Source: RHKX01 sp963839535 (GTDB lineage: Bacteria > Actinomycetota > Thermoleophilia > Solirubrobacterales > 70-9). From it: a stretch of 64,000 nucleotides of DNA. The stretch covers positions 186,001 to 250,000 of the forward strand of contig CAWIVF010000013.1 of NCBI GenBank assembly GCA_963839535.1. The letters run 5' to 3'. The first letter of the stretch is position 1, and each line of letters begins with the position of its first letter. The position numbers and the translations under genes are program-made. The notes under the pieces are model-generated. The model ran no database searches and was not told the DNA's origin. It saw only the letters and a program-made list of their open reading frames with translations. Positions 36,701 to 45,765 of this stretch are shown here, piece after piece.

Positions 36701-36706
36701 ACTCTA
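36701..36706 (-). promoter_or_regulatory. -10-like box TAGAGT (minus strand), leaderless start
   Basis: TAGAGT on the minus strand, 9 nt before the ATG at 36691, inside the 30-bp gap to the sugar transferase stop at 36721. Confidence 0.45.
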
Positions 36707-36720
36707 GATCAGCGGAGGGC

Positions 36721-37386
36721 CTAGCCGGGGTCGAGCCCGCGGCCGCTGAGGACCTGGGTCGCCGTGCGGGCGAGGATCCTCAGGTCGAGGCGCAGCGAGC
36801 GGTGCTCGACGTACCAGTTGTCGAGCTCGATCCGCTGACCCCAGGAGATGCCGACCCGGCCGTTGACCTGCGCCCAGCCGGTCAGGCCCGGGCGGACCGC
36901 GTGACGTCGATGGCCATGCGGCGCGAAGTGCTCGAGGTGGGCCGGGATCGTGGGCCGGGGCCCGACGATCGCCATCTCCCCGCGCAGGACGTTGATCAGG
37001 TTCGGCAGCTCGTCGAGCGAGGTCCGGCGGAGCACCCGCCCCGTCCGCGTGACCCTCGGGTCGGCCGCGCCGACCGCGGTGCCGACGCCGACCGGGTCGC
37101 TGCCCGGGGCCATCGTCCGCAGCTTCAGCAGCTCGAACTCCCGGCCCCCCTTCCCCACGCGGCGCTGCCGGTAGATCGCGGGTCCGCCACCCTCGAGCCG
37201 GATCAGGATGACCGCCGCGATCAGCAGCGGCGAAAGCAGGAGCAGGGCGATCGCCGCGATCACGACGTCGGCGACGCGCGGCAGCCCGGCGCGCGCTGCG
37301 GCGTACGGCTCGGCCGCCTGCCGCTCGCGCAGCGCCGGGTCGTCGGCCGGAGGGGGGCGAAACGCCTCCTCCTCGACGGTGCTCAC
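36721..37386 (-). CDS. Initiating sugar (phosphoglycosyl) transferase, monotopic type
   Basis: Transfers the first sugar-phosphate from a UDP-sugar to undecaprenyl phosphate. One membrane segment (IAAIALLLLSPLLIAAVILI) is followed by the catalytic domain: GPAIYRQRRVGKGGREFELL, LKLRTM, LRRTSLDELPNLINVLRGEM, VGPRP, and RPGLTGWAQVNGR. The Lys-Arg and Asp-Glu pairs of the active site are visible. 221 residues, GTG 37386 overlaps the upstream GT stop (GTGA). It probably starts the repeat unit of the polysaccharide built by the neighbouring enzymes. Confidence 0.92.
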   Translation of the reverse strand: MSTVEEEAFRPPPADDPALRERQAAEPYAAARAGLPRVADVVIAAIALLLLSPLLIAAVILIRLEGGGPAIYRQRRVGKGGREFELLKLRTMAPGSDPVGVGTAVGAADPRVTRTGRVLRRTSLDELPNLINVLRGEMAIVGPRPTIPAHLEHFAPHGHRRHAVRPGLTGWAQVNGRVGISWGQRIELDNWYVEHRSLRLDLRILARTATQVLSGRGLDPG

Positions 37387-38535
37387 CGCGTGCCCTCGGC
37401 CTTCTCCCAGGCGCCCGGCGGCCCGTTGCGCCAGCGGTCCCAGCAGCCCAGGGCGATCGACGCGGTGACGAGCACGTAGTAGCGGGCGATCCGGGCCGGC
37501 CGCGACGGAACGGCATCAGCCGCGGCCGCGGCTCCGAGGACCGCGAGCTGCAGCGCCAGCGCGAGCCGATAGACCCGGCCGCTGCGCAAGAGCGCAGGTT
37601 CGCCAGGAACGCCTTGCACGTGCAGGAGCGGGCTCGCGTAGCGGAGCACCCGGTGGGAGAGGATCTGGAACGCGTAGAGCGGGCCGTAGCCGCGGGGATC
37701 CCACATCCGGTCGGCGCCGACGATGTCGGGGATCCCGACCATCATCCGCCGCTTGCGCGCGAACTCGCCGTCGATCGAGGGGACCATCTTCTCGGTGGCG
37801 ATCGCGTCGGGGACGTGCACCGAGCGCCAGCCCTGCTTGCGCAGCAGGAACGGGAACGAGAGGTCATGGCTCCGCGACGGAGGCAGCGGCTGGTAGGCGC
37901 GGCGGCGGACCGCGTAGATGCCGCCGTTGCCCGCGGTGATCCCGCCCAGCCGCGACTCGAGGTCGCGCACCCCAAGCTCGTAGCGCCAGTAGGCGCCCTC
38001 CTCGTTGTCGCCGGCGGGGTCGAGGAACCGCACCTGGCCGCAGGCGTAGCCGACGTCGGGGTCGGCGAACGCGGCGACGAGCGCCGCGAGGGCGCCGCTC
38101 TCCCAGGTCGCGTTGGCATCGCTGAACGCGACGATCTCGCCCGTCGCGCTCTCGACGGCCGCGTTCTGCGTCGCCATCTTGCCCCGGCGCGGCAGATCGA
38201 GGACGAGGTCGGATCCGGCGCCGCGGGCGAGCTCGACGGTGCGATCGGTGGAGCCGTCGGAGGCGACGATCAGCTCGAGCCGCTCGCGCGGGTAGTCGAG
38301 CGCCAGCGCCTCGCGGACCTTGCCCTCGATCACCTCCTCCTCGTCGAAGGCGGCGATGATCAGCGAGACCCGCGGCTCCTCACGGGGCGGCGGGGCGCGC
38401 CTCGGGGCGCGGCCCGCGCAGGCGCTCGATCGCGGCCAGCGCGAGCGGGTAGGTCACGTGGGTGTGGACGAGCGCGGCCGACGAGCCCCAGAAGGCCAGC
38501 TTGGCCGCGCGGATGTGGAACGGCTGATCCGCCAT
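37383..38535 (-). CDS. Family 2 glycosyltransferase (one frameshift)
   Basis: Inverting GT-A glycosyltransferase, ~380 residues. The ATG at 38535 opens MADQPFHIRAAKLAFWGSSA; after a frame change near 38390 the GT2 core begins VSLIIAAFDEEEVIEGKVRE, LIVASDGSTDRT, VAFSDANATW (DXD position reads DAN), GNGGIYAVRRRAY. Two hydrophobic segments near the C-terminus suggest membrane attachment. GTGA overlap with the sugar transferase gene downstream. Donor and acceptor unknown. Confidence 0.85.
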
Positions 38536-38543
38536 GCCCGGGA

Positions 38544-39695
38544 TCATCCCGCCCCGGCGCCGATCCGCCGATAGAGGTCGAGGGTCCGGGCGGCGATCGC
38601 ATCCCAGCCGAACTCCCCCTCGATCGCCCGCGCCGTCGCCGCGCTCAGCTCCGCCCGCGCGGCGGGATCGTCGAGGAGGTCCCCCAGCGCCGCGGCAAGC
38701 GCATCGGGGTCACCGGGGGTGACGAGGCGCGCGGCCCCGTGGCGGCGGCCGAGCTCGGCGAAGCCGCCGACGTCGCCGAGGACCATCGGCTTGCCGAAGG
38801 CGAGGCCCGTGTAGAGGACGCCCGACTGCTCGATCTCGCGGTAGGGCAGCGCGAGCACGTCGGCGCGCCGCATCAGCGCCGGGATCTCGTCGTCGGTGAT
38901 GAAGCGCGTCAGGAAGCGGACCTTCCCCGGGACCCGGTCGGCGAGCTCGTGCAGCGGCTCGACCGGCATCCGCGGCATCCCCGCGATCCAGAGCTCGGCA
39001 TCGGGCGCGTCGAGCCGCGCGAACGCCTCGAGCAGGGTGTCGATTCCCTTGTAGGGCCGCAGCAGGCCGAAGAAGAGGACGACCGGGCCCTCCACGGCGG
39101 CCAGCTCCGCGGGCAGCGGGTCCTCGTTGGGCAGATGCGTGAGGTAGTCGAGCGGGCCGTGCGGGATCACGTGGACCAGCGAGGCGTCCACCCCGACGTC
39201 GCCGCGAAGCCGCTCGGCCGCTCCCTCCGTGTGGACGACGACCGCGTCGAACGACTCCAGCAGCCGCCGCTGGCGGGCGAGCGCGCGCCGGCGGCCGGGC
39301 TCCGGCAGCGGGTAGTGCAGGGTGAAGACCCGCGGCATCCCGGGACGGCGCCGGCCGAGGAGGTGACGGTCCACCGCGGGCAGGGTCACCCACTGCCAGT
39401 GGGCGACGTCGGCGTCGCGGCGGCGCAGGTGCCGGGCCGCGGAGGCCATGCCGGGAACGTGCTCGGCGGCCTTCAGCGGCAGCCGCGCCTTCGAGCCGAG
39501 CCCGGCGCGGCCGCTGCGGCCGTAGAACGACTCGTGGACCGCGTATCCGTCGGCGGCGGGAACCGGCCCGTAGAGGAACCGCGAGGTGAGCAGCTCGACG
39601 TCCGCCCCGGCGCGGGCGAGCGCCGCCGCGAGGGAGCGGTCGTAGGGCGGCGTGAACGCCGATGGATCGAGGAGCGAGACCCTGAGGGGCGGCAT
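38544..39695 (-). CDS. Family 4 glycosyltransferase (GT-B fold)
   Basis: Retaining GT-B enzyme of 383 residues, intact. N-terminal acceptor domain (DVAHWQWVTLPAVDRHLLG, VFTLHYPLPEPGRRRALARQ) and the C-terminal nucleotide-sugar domain with VLFFGLLRPYKGIDTLLEAF and the E-x7-E-type motif in REIEQSGVLYTGLAFGKPMV. It ends just before the downstream GT2 gene start (8-bp gap). The start codon lies only 19 bp from the divergent GT2 start. Confidence 0.92.
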   Translation of the reverse strand: MPPLRVSLLDPSAFTPPYDRSLAAALARAGADVELLTSRFLYGPVPAADGYAVHESFYGRSGRAGLGSKARLPLKAAEHVPGMASAARHLRRRDADVAHWQWVTLPAVDRHLLGRRRPGMPRVFTLHYPLPEPGRRRALARQRRLLESFDAVVVHTEGAAERLRGDVGVDASLVHVIPHGPLDYLTHLPNEDPLPAELAAVEGPVVLFFGLLRPYKGIDTLLEAFARLDAPDAELWIAGMPRMPVEPLHELADRVPGKVRFLTRFITDDEIPALMRRADVLALPYREIEQSGVLYTGLAFGKPMVLGDVGGFAELGRRHGAARLVTPGDPDALAAALGDLLDDPAARAELSAATARAIEGEFGWDAIAARTLDLYRRIGAGAG

Positions 39696-39714
39696 GGGCG
39701 ACGATTGTCGCCCA
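39695..39714. promoter_or_regulatory. Palindrome filling the gap between divergent glycosyltransferase genes
   Basis: TGGGCGAC, four-base GATT, GTCGCCCA: a 20-bp perfect inverted repeat touching both start codons (39695 minus, 39715 plus). With only 19 bp between the coding regions, promoters must overlap coding sequence; the palindrome is a likely common operator or a cruciform. Inferred. Confidence 0.45.
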
Positions 39715-40648
39715 ATGGACGTCGAGCTCTCCTATTGCATCGTCAACACGAACGGCCGCGAGCACCTGCCGGCCTGCCTGAACGCGATCGCCGAGACCCA
39801 CCCGGCCGGCGTCCGGCACGAGATCCTGCTGCTCGACAACGCCTCGACCGACGGCTCGGCCGAGCTCGCGGAGGAGATCGCGGCCGCCGACCCGAGGATC
39901 GGCGACGCGCTGCGGGTGATCCGGCTCGAGCGGCGCGACGGCAAGGCGGCGAACGACACCCGTTTGCTGGAGCAGTCAACTGGGGAGTTCTGCCTGCTGC
40001 TCAACGAGGACTCCGAGCTGCTGCCCGGAGCGGCGGCGGCGCTGCTCGCGGCGCTCCGCGATGACCCGGAGGCCGGCGCGGCCGGTGCGCAGCTCGTCGA
40101 TCCGGCCGGGGCTCCGCAGCCCTGCGCGTGGCGGCTCCCCGGGGTCGGCACCGCGCTCGCGCAGGCGCTCTTCCTGCACAAGCTCCTGGTCACGCAGAGC
40201 GGCGGCGAGGTGACCCGCCGGGTCGGCTGGGCGCAGTCGGCGGCGCTGCTCGTCCGCCGCTCGGCGGCCGAGCGGATCGGACTACCTCGACCCGGCGTTC
40301 TTCGTCTACTCCGACGAGACCGACTTCTGCAAGCGACTCGGCGACGCCGGCTTCCACACCCTCTACGTCCCGGGGGCAAGGGCCGTCCACCACGAGCAGC
40401 TGGCGACCGACCGCGCGTCCGGCTCGCGGCGGGTCGTCGAGTTCCACCGCAACCGCGACCTCTACATGCGCAAGCACCACGGGCCGGCGGCAGCGCTCGC
40501 CGTGCGCGCCCTGACGGCGCTCTCCTACCTGCCGCGCGCCCTCGCGGCGCTCGTCCTGCCCGGCCACGACCCGCGCTGGTACCTGCTCCACGCGCGCAAG
40601 GCGCTGCGGCCGACCGGCGAGGGACTGCGCGAGGCGGCCGGTCGCTAG
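39715..40648 (+). CDS. Family 2 glycosyltransferase (one frameshift)
   Basis: About 310 residues, rhamnosyl-transferase-like GT2: ELSYCIVNTNGREHLPACL, LLLDNASTDGSAEL, and LLNEDSELLPGA (DXD-like NED). An extra G near 40278 breaks the frame between AAERI and YLDPAFFVYSDETDFCKRLG, the acid-rich metal/acceptor part. The ATG at 39715 is kept; the longer in-frame start at 39652 would run into the divergent gene. Confidence 0.87.
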
Positions 40649-40652
40649 AGCG

Positions 40653-42173
40653 CTAGAAGTTGCTGCGGTCGTCGTCGCGCAGCTCGGCGGCGCGCAGCTC
40701 GTCGCCGCGTCGCATCTCGCCCAGCCGCTTGCGCAGCTCGCCGGAGCGGACGATCTCGGTGATCGCCCGGCGCTCGTCGCGATCGACGGCCCCGCCGAAC
40801 CAGAGCAGCGCCGGATAGGAGAGCCAGAGCGCGGCGCGGCTGAGGAACCCGACCGCCCCCTCGGTCGGCAGCGCCAGCTCGCCGACCGCGATGAGCGCCG
40901 CCGCCCCGCCCGCGGCCACCGCCATCCGCCGCCACTGCCAGTGGATCGGGAAGATCCGGTTCGTGACGAACGCCAGGAGGGCGACGACGATGGCGTAGGA
41001 GGCGACGAGCGCGACCCCGGCGCCGACGATCCCGTAGGGCGGGACGAGCGCCAGGTTGAGGGCGACGTTGGCGATCGTCGCGACGATGGTGACCGGGAAG
41101 CTGAGGTCGGTGCGCCCGGTGCGCCCGAGGATCACGACCAGCGCCAGGTAGACGCCGTAGAGCGCCGCGCCGAGCGCGAGCGGGCCGACGACCTCGTAGG
41201 CCCCGAAGTAGCTCTCGTCGGCGAGCAGCCGGACGATCCAGCGGGCCTCGAGCCACATGCCGACGACGATGAACGAGCAGAGGGCGATGAACGCGGTCAG
41301 CACCACCGCGTAGGCGCGGCGGGCCTCCTCGTCGTCGCGGATCGAGTACGCCAGCGGCGGCCAGGCGAGCTGGAAGCCGCGCACGACGACCTGGATCGCC
41401 TGGCTGAACTTGAACGCCAGGGCGTAGAGGCCGAGCTCCGCCGCGCCGACGTAGCGCACGAGGATCAGCCGGTCGATGAACTGGAGCGAGTAGAGCGACA
41501 GCTCCGCCGGCATCGTCGGCAGGCCGAAGCGCAGCATCCGGTTGAGCAGCGCCCGATCGGGGATCAGGCTGAGGCGGCGGCGCTCGGCGACGCCATCCAG
41601 AGGACGAACGGGATCCCCGAGGCGTAGCTGCCGATCAGGAGGCCGCGCGCGCCCTCGTCGCCGACGACCACGAGCAGGACCGTCAGCGGGATCGCCACCA
41701 GGACGTGCGCGATGGTGAACGCGAAGTACATCTTCGCCCGCTCGTCGAGGCGGAAGAGCGAGATCAGGTACTCGTAGAGCGTCAGGATCCAGAGCCCGCC
41801 GATCGAGATGCGGACGAGGTCGGCGGGGACCTCGTCGGAGAGCAGGTCGGCGATCTGCGGCGCGAGGGGCAGGGCGATCGCCGCCGCGATCGTGCTCAGC
41901 CAGAACAGCGCGGCGAAGCCGGTGGCGACCACGCGGCGGCCGTCCTCGTCGGGCAGGTAGAAGAACCTGCAGGAGCGACTCGATCAGGCCGAAGCGGATG
42001 ACGATGCTGGCGGCCACGACCGAGGTGAAGAGCAGCTCGGCGATCCCGTAGTCGGCCGTCGACACGTAGCTCGTGTAGAGCGGCAGCAGGAGGACCGCGA
42101 GGATCTTCGAGAGGACGCTCGCCGCCGTGTAGGCGGCGCCGGTGGTGGCGAGGCGGCGGAGCAGGTCAGCCAA
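40653..42173 (-). CDS. Wzx-like flippase (oligosaccharide exporter, MOP family), two frameshifts
   Basis: Moves lipid-linked repeat units across the membrane. ~500 residues with about 12 hydrophobic helices (TAASVLSKILAVLLLPLYTS, GFAALFWLSTIAAAIALPLA, FPVTIVATIANVALNLALVP). Frame changes near 41965 and 41575; all three frames show MOP-type helices. The start is TTG 42173 with GAGGAGG 6-12 nt upstream, lying in the stop region of the O-antigen ligase gene. The C-terminal tail is charged. Confidence 0.85.
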   Translation of the reverse strand: MADLLRRLATTGAAYTAASVLSKILAVLLLPLYTSYVSTADYGIAELLFTSVVAASIVIRFGLIESLLQVLLPARRGRPPRGRHRLRRAVLAEHDRGGDRPAPRAADRRPALRRGPRRPRPHLDRRALDPDALRVPDLALPPRRAGEDVLRVHHRARPGGDPADGPARGRRRRGRARPPDRQLRLGDPVRPLDGVAERRRLSLIPDRALLNRMLRFGLPTMPAELSLYSLQFIDRLILVRYVGAAELGLYALAFKFSQAIQVVVRGFQLAWPPLAYSIRDDEEARRAYAVVLTAFIALCSFIVVGMWLEARWIVRLLADESYFGAYEVVGPLALGAALYGVYLALVVILGRTGRTDLSFPVTIVATIANVALNLALVPPYGIVGAGVALVASYAIVVALLAFVTNRIFPIHWQWRRMAVAAGGAAALIAVGELALPTEGAVGFLSRAALWLSYPALLWFGGAVDRDERRAITEIVRSGELRKRLGEMRRGDELRAAELRDDDRSNF

Positions 42174-42185
42174 GGCCGATCCTCC

Positions 42186-43696
42186 TCAGGCCGGCTGGGA
42201 GGCGTGGGCTGGGGCCCGATCCGAGGCGCGCGCCGGGGCGGGCGCCAGGGCGGTGGCGGCGATCGCGAGCAGCGCCCAGGTGATCGGATCGGTGAGGAAC
42301 GCCGCGTAGCCGAGGCTGTGGACGACCATCAGCGCGTAGATCGCCAGCAGGGCCGCGGCGAGGGGCGTGCCGCGGGCCCGCTCACGCAGGGCCGGCCCGG
42401 CGGCGCCGATGAGCCCGACGGCGGTGACGACGATCAGGACCAGGTAGGCCGCGAGTCCGACCAAGCCGCTCTCGGCCAGCACCGTGACCGGCTCGGTGTG
42501 GCTCTCGAGCGCGACCCCGGCCCCACCCCCGAACCGCTCCTCGAACTCGGCCGCGAAGCTGCCCGACCCGGCGCCGAGCGAGCGGCGCGTCCTTCCAGAT
42601 CTCGACGCCGCCGTCGATCAGGCCGCTGCGGCCGCTGCTCGTGTCCTCGCTCAGGCCGCCGGCGGAGATGAGCGCCACCGAGACCGCAACCGCGGCGAGC
42701 GACGCGACGGTCGCCCCGACGCCGGCGACGATGCCGAAGCGGAGGGCGACGAGCACGAGGACGGCGGCGATCAGGGCGATCATGCTCGACTGCGAGAAGG
42801 TCACGACGAGGGTCGCCAGCAGGACGACGAAGACCGCGCTCGCGGCGATCAACCTGCGCCCGCCCGCGGCCGAACGCGACCAGGGCCGCCAGCGCGGTCA
42901 TCGTGACGGCGAGGTAGCGGCCGAGGATGTTCGGGTCGAAGAACAGCGAGTTGATCCGGAAGTACGCGTGCGCCTCGTTGCCCTCGATCACCTTGTCGTT
43001 CCAGAAGAGCTCGCCGCTCGCGTACTGGTAGGCGCCGACCGCGGCGAAGACGAGCCCCTCGACCGCAAGGACCACCAGGACCGAGCGCAGCGCCCGCCCG
43101 TCCCAGGAGACCGACCCGAGCAGGTGGAACAGCAGCGCGAACGGGGCCAGGAAGAAGGCGACGTTGCGGATCGCCGGCGAGATGTCGTCGGCGAGGCCGG
43201 CCTGCAGGCCGTAGAGGACGACGACCGCCGCAAGGGCGACCCCGATGAAGCGGAGCGGGCCGCGGCCGGCGGCGGCCGGCTCGCCCGCCCCCTCCCCCGC
43301 GACGGGCCCCATCCAGGCCGCGAGCAGGCCGGCGCCGAGCACTCCGTAGAGCGGCAGGAGGAGGTTGACGCTCTCGCCGCCGAGGTCGATCGGGATGCGG
43401 AACGGCATCGCCGCGACCAGCAGCGGCGCGAGCAGGAGCGGGCGGCGGCGGAGCAGGAGGGCCAGCAGTGCGACTCCGAAGGCGGCCGCCGAGAGGGCCG
43501 CGCCGAAGGCGAACGGGTCCTCGCGGATGTCGACGAGCCGCTCGGTGTCCCAGTTGTCGGCCACGACGAGCAGCGGAGCCAGCGCCACCGCGAGGGTGAG
43601 TCCGGCCAGTCGCAGGCGCCGCGGCAACGGCAGCAGGCCGGCGGCTGCGGCAAGCGTGCAGGCGAGGGTGCCGAGCCAGAGGGGCGCGCTGTCCAT
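42186..43696 (-). CDS. O-antigen ligase/Wzy-like membrane protein, two frameshifts
   Basis: Polymerase or ligase for the polysaccharide, ~500 residues with about 11 predicted helices. Conserved ligase features are the ANxFFDPNILGRYL-like region (INSLFFDPNILGRYLA), the later long extracellular loop with HTEPVTVLAESGLVGLAAYL, whose His is the usual catalytic signature. The frame changes near 42860 and 42590, in the loop region. ATG overlaps the upstream stop as TGATG (43696-43698). Confidence 0.82.
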
Positions 43697-44175
43697 CAGC
43701 CCTTCCCCCCGCCCTTGGGCTGCTTCTTCTTCCCGCCCGCCTTCGCGGGGTCGGCGGCGGCCTTCGGCTCGAGCACGCGGATCCGGCCCGGCGGGAGGAT
43801 CTCGCGGCCCTGCTCGCCGAGCACGACGCGGATCGCATAGAGCCCCGGCGGCGCGGGACGGTCGCCGTCGGTGGTCCCGTCCCAGGTGAGCTTCTGCGGG
43901 CCGGCGGCCAGGTCGGCTCCGGCGGCGATCTGGCGGACGCGGCGATCGGTGCCGCCCTCGATGATCTGCACGTCGACGTCGGAGTCGGGCTCGGCGAGCA
44001 CGAAGCTGACCGTGGCCGTCCCTCCGGCCGGGAGCTTCTTCGTGAGGACGACGGTGTTGACGAGGTCGTCGGCCGACCGGGCCGCCCGGGTCACCGCGAA
44101 GGCGGCGACGCTGAGCACGGCCAGAACGACGAACAGCGCCGCGCCCAGGTTCGGGGCGCCCCTGCGCTCGGGCAC
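43696..44175 (-). CDS. Membrane-anchored FlgD-Ig-like protein
   Basis: A 159-residue protein: one TM helix (AALFVVLAVLSVAAFAVTRA), then an Ig-like domain with the FlgD-type pattern (VQIIEGGTDRRVRQIAAG, LTWDGTTDGDRPAPPGLYAI) and a Lys/Pro/Gly-rich tail. FlgD-Ig modules are found in many non-flagellar surface proteins; there are no flagellar genes here. Probably a structural or scaffold part of the polysaccharide system. Confidence 0.72.
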   Translation of the reverse strand: MPERRGAPNLGAALFVVLAVLSVAAFAVTRAARSADDLVNTVVLTKKLPAGGTATVSFVLAEPDSDVDVQIIEGGTDRRVRQIAAGADLAAGPQKLTWDGTTDGDRPAPPGLYAIRVVLGEQGREILPPGRIRVLEPKAAADPAKAGGKKKQPKGGGKG

Positions 44176-44179
44176 GGGA

Positions 44180-44950
44180 TCAGTCCTTGCCGTTCCCGGT
44201 CTTCGCCAGGTCCTCGCCGGCGATCACGACGACGTCGGCTCCGGCGGCCTTCGCCTCCGAATACGGGTCGAAGGGCCCTCCGATGGTGATCCCGAGGCTC
44301 CTCGCGACGGCTCGGCCCTCGGCCTTGGCGCCCTCCGCGTACTGGACGACGCTCTTCTGCACGTTGTCCTGAGCGACGGTCGTGCCCGTCACGTTGAAGT
44401 CGCTCTTCGCCACGTCGTCGCCGACGTTCCCGGCGAGGCCCGTGCTGGAGGAGGCGTTGAGCACGACGACGTCGACCTCGGCGGGGTCGATCCCCCCGCC
44501 GCCGCCCTGCTCGGGCTCCGCGCGCAGCACCAGGCCGACGACGATGATCGCCGCGGACGCCAGGACCAGCGCGACGAGCGAGAGCACGAGTGGATGGCGC
44601 GGGCCGCGGATCACGACGCGGCGCCAGAACGGCGCCTGCTCGAGCTCGATGGCCGCCCGCTCCGCGGTGCCGATCCGGGCGAGCGCGGGGCGTTCGGAGG
44701 TGACCCGCTCGGCCGCGGTCATCGGGCCGGTCGAGCGGAAGGCGGTCGTCTGCGCGGGCTGCGGCCCCTGGTCGCCGGCCTCCGGCTCGCGGTCGTGCCA
44801 GGCGCGCAGGCGGCCGATCTCGCGGCGCTGGGAGATCAGCAGCGGCAGCAGGAGCAGCATCCCGATCATCGCCAGGATCGCCGCGCCGCCGCCGAGGGGC
44901 TCCATCAGCCTGTCACCGACCAGGGACTCGGGCGCCGCGAGCAGGAACAC
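44180..44950 (-). CDS. LytR C-terminal-domain (LytR_C) membrane protein, copy A
   Basis: About 256 residues: an N-terminal membrane segment (GGGAAILAMIGMLLLLPLLI), cytoplasmic Ala/Arg-rich region, a second hydrophobic helix (LVLSLVALVLASAAIIVVGL), then a C-terminal LytR_C domain (VDVVVLNASSSTGLAGNVGD, SVVQYAEGAKAEGRAVA and DVVVIAGEDL). It lacks the LCP catalytic domain normally attached to LytR_C. GTG 44950 gives the longer N-terminus; ATG 44905 is the alternative. Tandem paralogue of the next upstream gene. Confidence 0.78.
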   Translation of the reverse strand: MFLLAAPESLVGDRLMEPLGGGAAILAMIGMLLLLPLLISQRREIGRLRAWHDREPEAGDQGPQPAQTTAFRSTGPMTAAERVTSERPALARIGTAERAAIELEQAPFWRRVVIRGPRHPLVLSLVALVLASAAIIVVGLVLRAEPEQGGGGGIDPAEVDVVVLNASSSTGLAGNVGDDVAKSDFNVTGTTVAQDNVQKSVVQYAEGAKAEGRAVARSLGITIGGPFDPYSEAKAAGADVVVIAGEDLAKTGNGKD

Positions 44951-44955
44951 GGGAG

Positions 44956-45714
44956 TTAGATCCCCTGGTCGTCGAGCCCGACGATCAGTGCGAGCGGCGC
45001 ACCGGCGGCGAGGTTCTGCACGTCCGGGGTCATCAGCGAGTAGTCCGTCTCGCCCAGCAGGCCATCGAGCTCCGCGGCGAGCTCCTTCGCCGCGCTCTTC
45101 TCGCCCTCCTCGAACATCACGACGCTGGCCGGGTAGGAGCCGGCGTCGCCGACCTCGCCGGTGGTGAAGCCGTCGATCGAATCGACCTCGTCCCCCGCCT
45201 TGCTCGCAACGCCGGAGACGCCGACGCCGCCGGTCTCCGGAGCGGTCCCGTTCAGGACGGCCACCTCGATCTTCGAGGTCTCGGCGGGCTGCTCGGCGGT
45301 GGCAGTCGGCTCCGCCTCGTCGTCGGAGCCGACCAGGCCGAACCCACTCGTCAGGATCCCGACGGCCACGATGATCGCGATCAGCCCGCCGAAGAGGAGC
45401 TTCGGGTCGACCGGGCTGCGGCGGTCGAGCTCCTCCATCCGGTAGGCCATCTCGCCGCGGATCCGGTCGAGCCGGCTCGGGCCGCGCTCCTCGGCGGGTT
45501 CGGCATCGGTGGCGGGCTTGGCGACCGCCGTCGACTCCGCGGCGACCTCCGCGAGGCGCTCGTCCTCGGCCGCGGCGCGCTCCGGCTGCCGCCCCGCCCA
45601 CTCGCGCAGGCGCCGCAGGTGCCGGGCCTGCTGAAAGGTCAAAAAGGCGAGCACAGCCAAGCCGCCGAAGGCGACGAAGCCGAGAATGGCGCCGATCTCC
45701 TCCAGCAGGCTCAT
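44956..45714 (-). CDS. LytR C-terminal-domain (LytR_C) membrane protein, copy B
   Basis: A 252-residue protein with the same plan as its neighbour: N-terminal hydrophobic segment (GAILGFVAFGGLAVLAFLTF), a basic cytoplasmic region, a second TM (LLFGGLIAIIVAVGILTSGF) and a C-terminal LytR_C domain (KIEVAVLNGTAPETGGVGVS, DAGSYPASVVMFEEG, and the ending ALIVGLDDQGI). No LCP domain. Intact frame. ATG 45714 has a TAAGAT box 10 nt upstream. Probably arose by duplication with copy A. Confidence 0.8.
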   Translation of the reverse strand: MSLLEEIGAILGFVAFGGLAVLAFLTFQQARHLRRLREWAGRQPERAAAEDERLAEVAAESTAVAKPATDAEPAEERGPSRLDRIRGEMAYRMEELDRRSPVDPKLLFGGLIAIIVAVGILTSGFGLVGSDDEAEPTATAEQPAETSKIEVAVLNGTAPETGGVGVSGVASKAGDEVDSIDGFTTGEVGDAGSYPASVVMFEEGEKSAAKELAAELDGLLGETDYSLMTPDVQNLAAGAPLALIVGLDDQGI

Positions 45715-45724
45715 CCAGCGGGTG

Positions 45725-45730
45725 ATCTTA
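45725..45730 (-). promoter_or_regulatory. -10-like box TAAGAT (minus strand)
   Basis: TAAGAT on the minus strand followed by 10 nt and ATG 45714. Slightly longer spacing than the other boxes. Confidence 0.35.
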
Positions 45731-45765
45731 GTGTCGGGAGGGGGCGCTCCGGGTGGCGGGAGCTC

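Noticed and set aside
39652..39714. Earlier start of the plus-strand GT2 gene at 39652
   Set aside because: It would extend into the divergent GT4 gene coding sequence; ATG 39715 begins directly at the conserved ELSYCIVNTNG segment.
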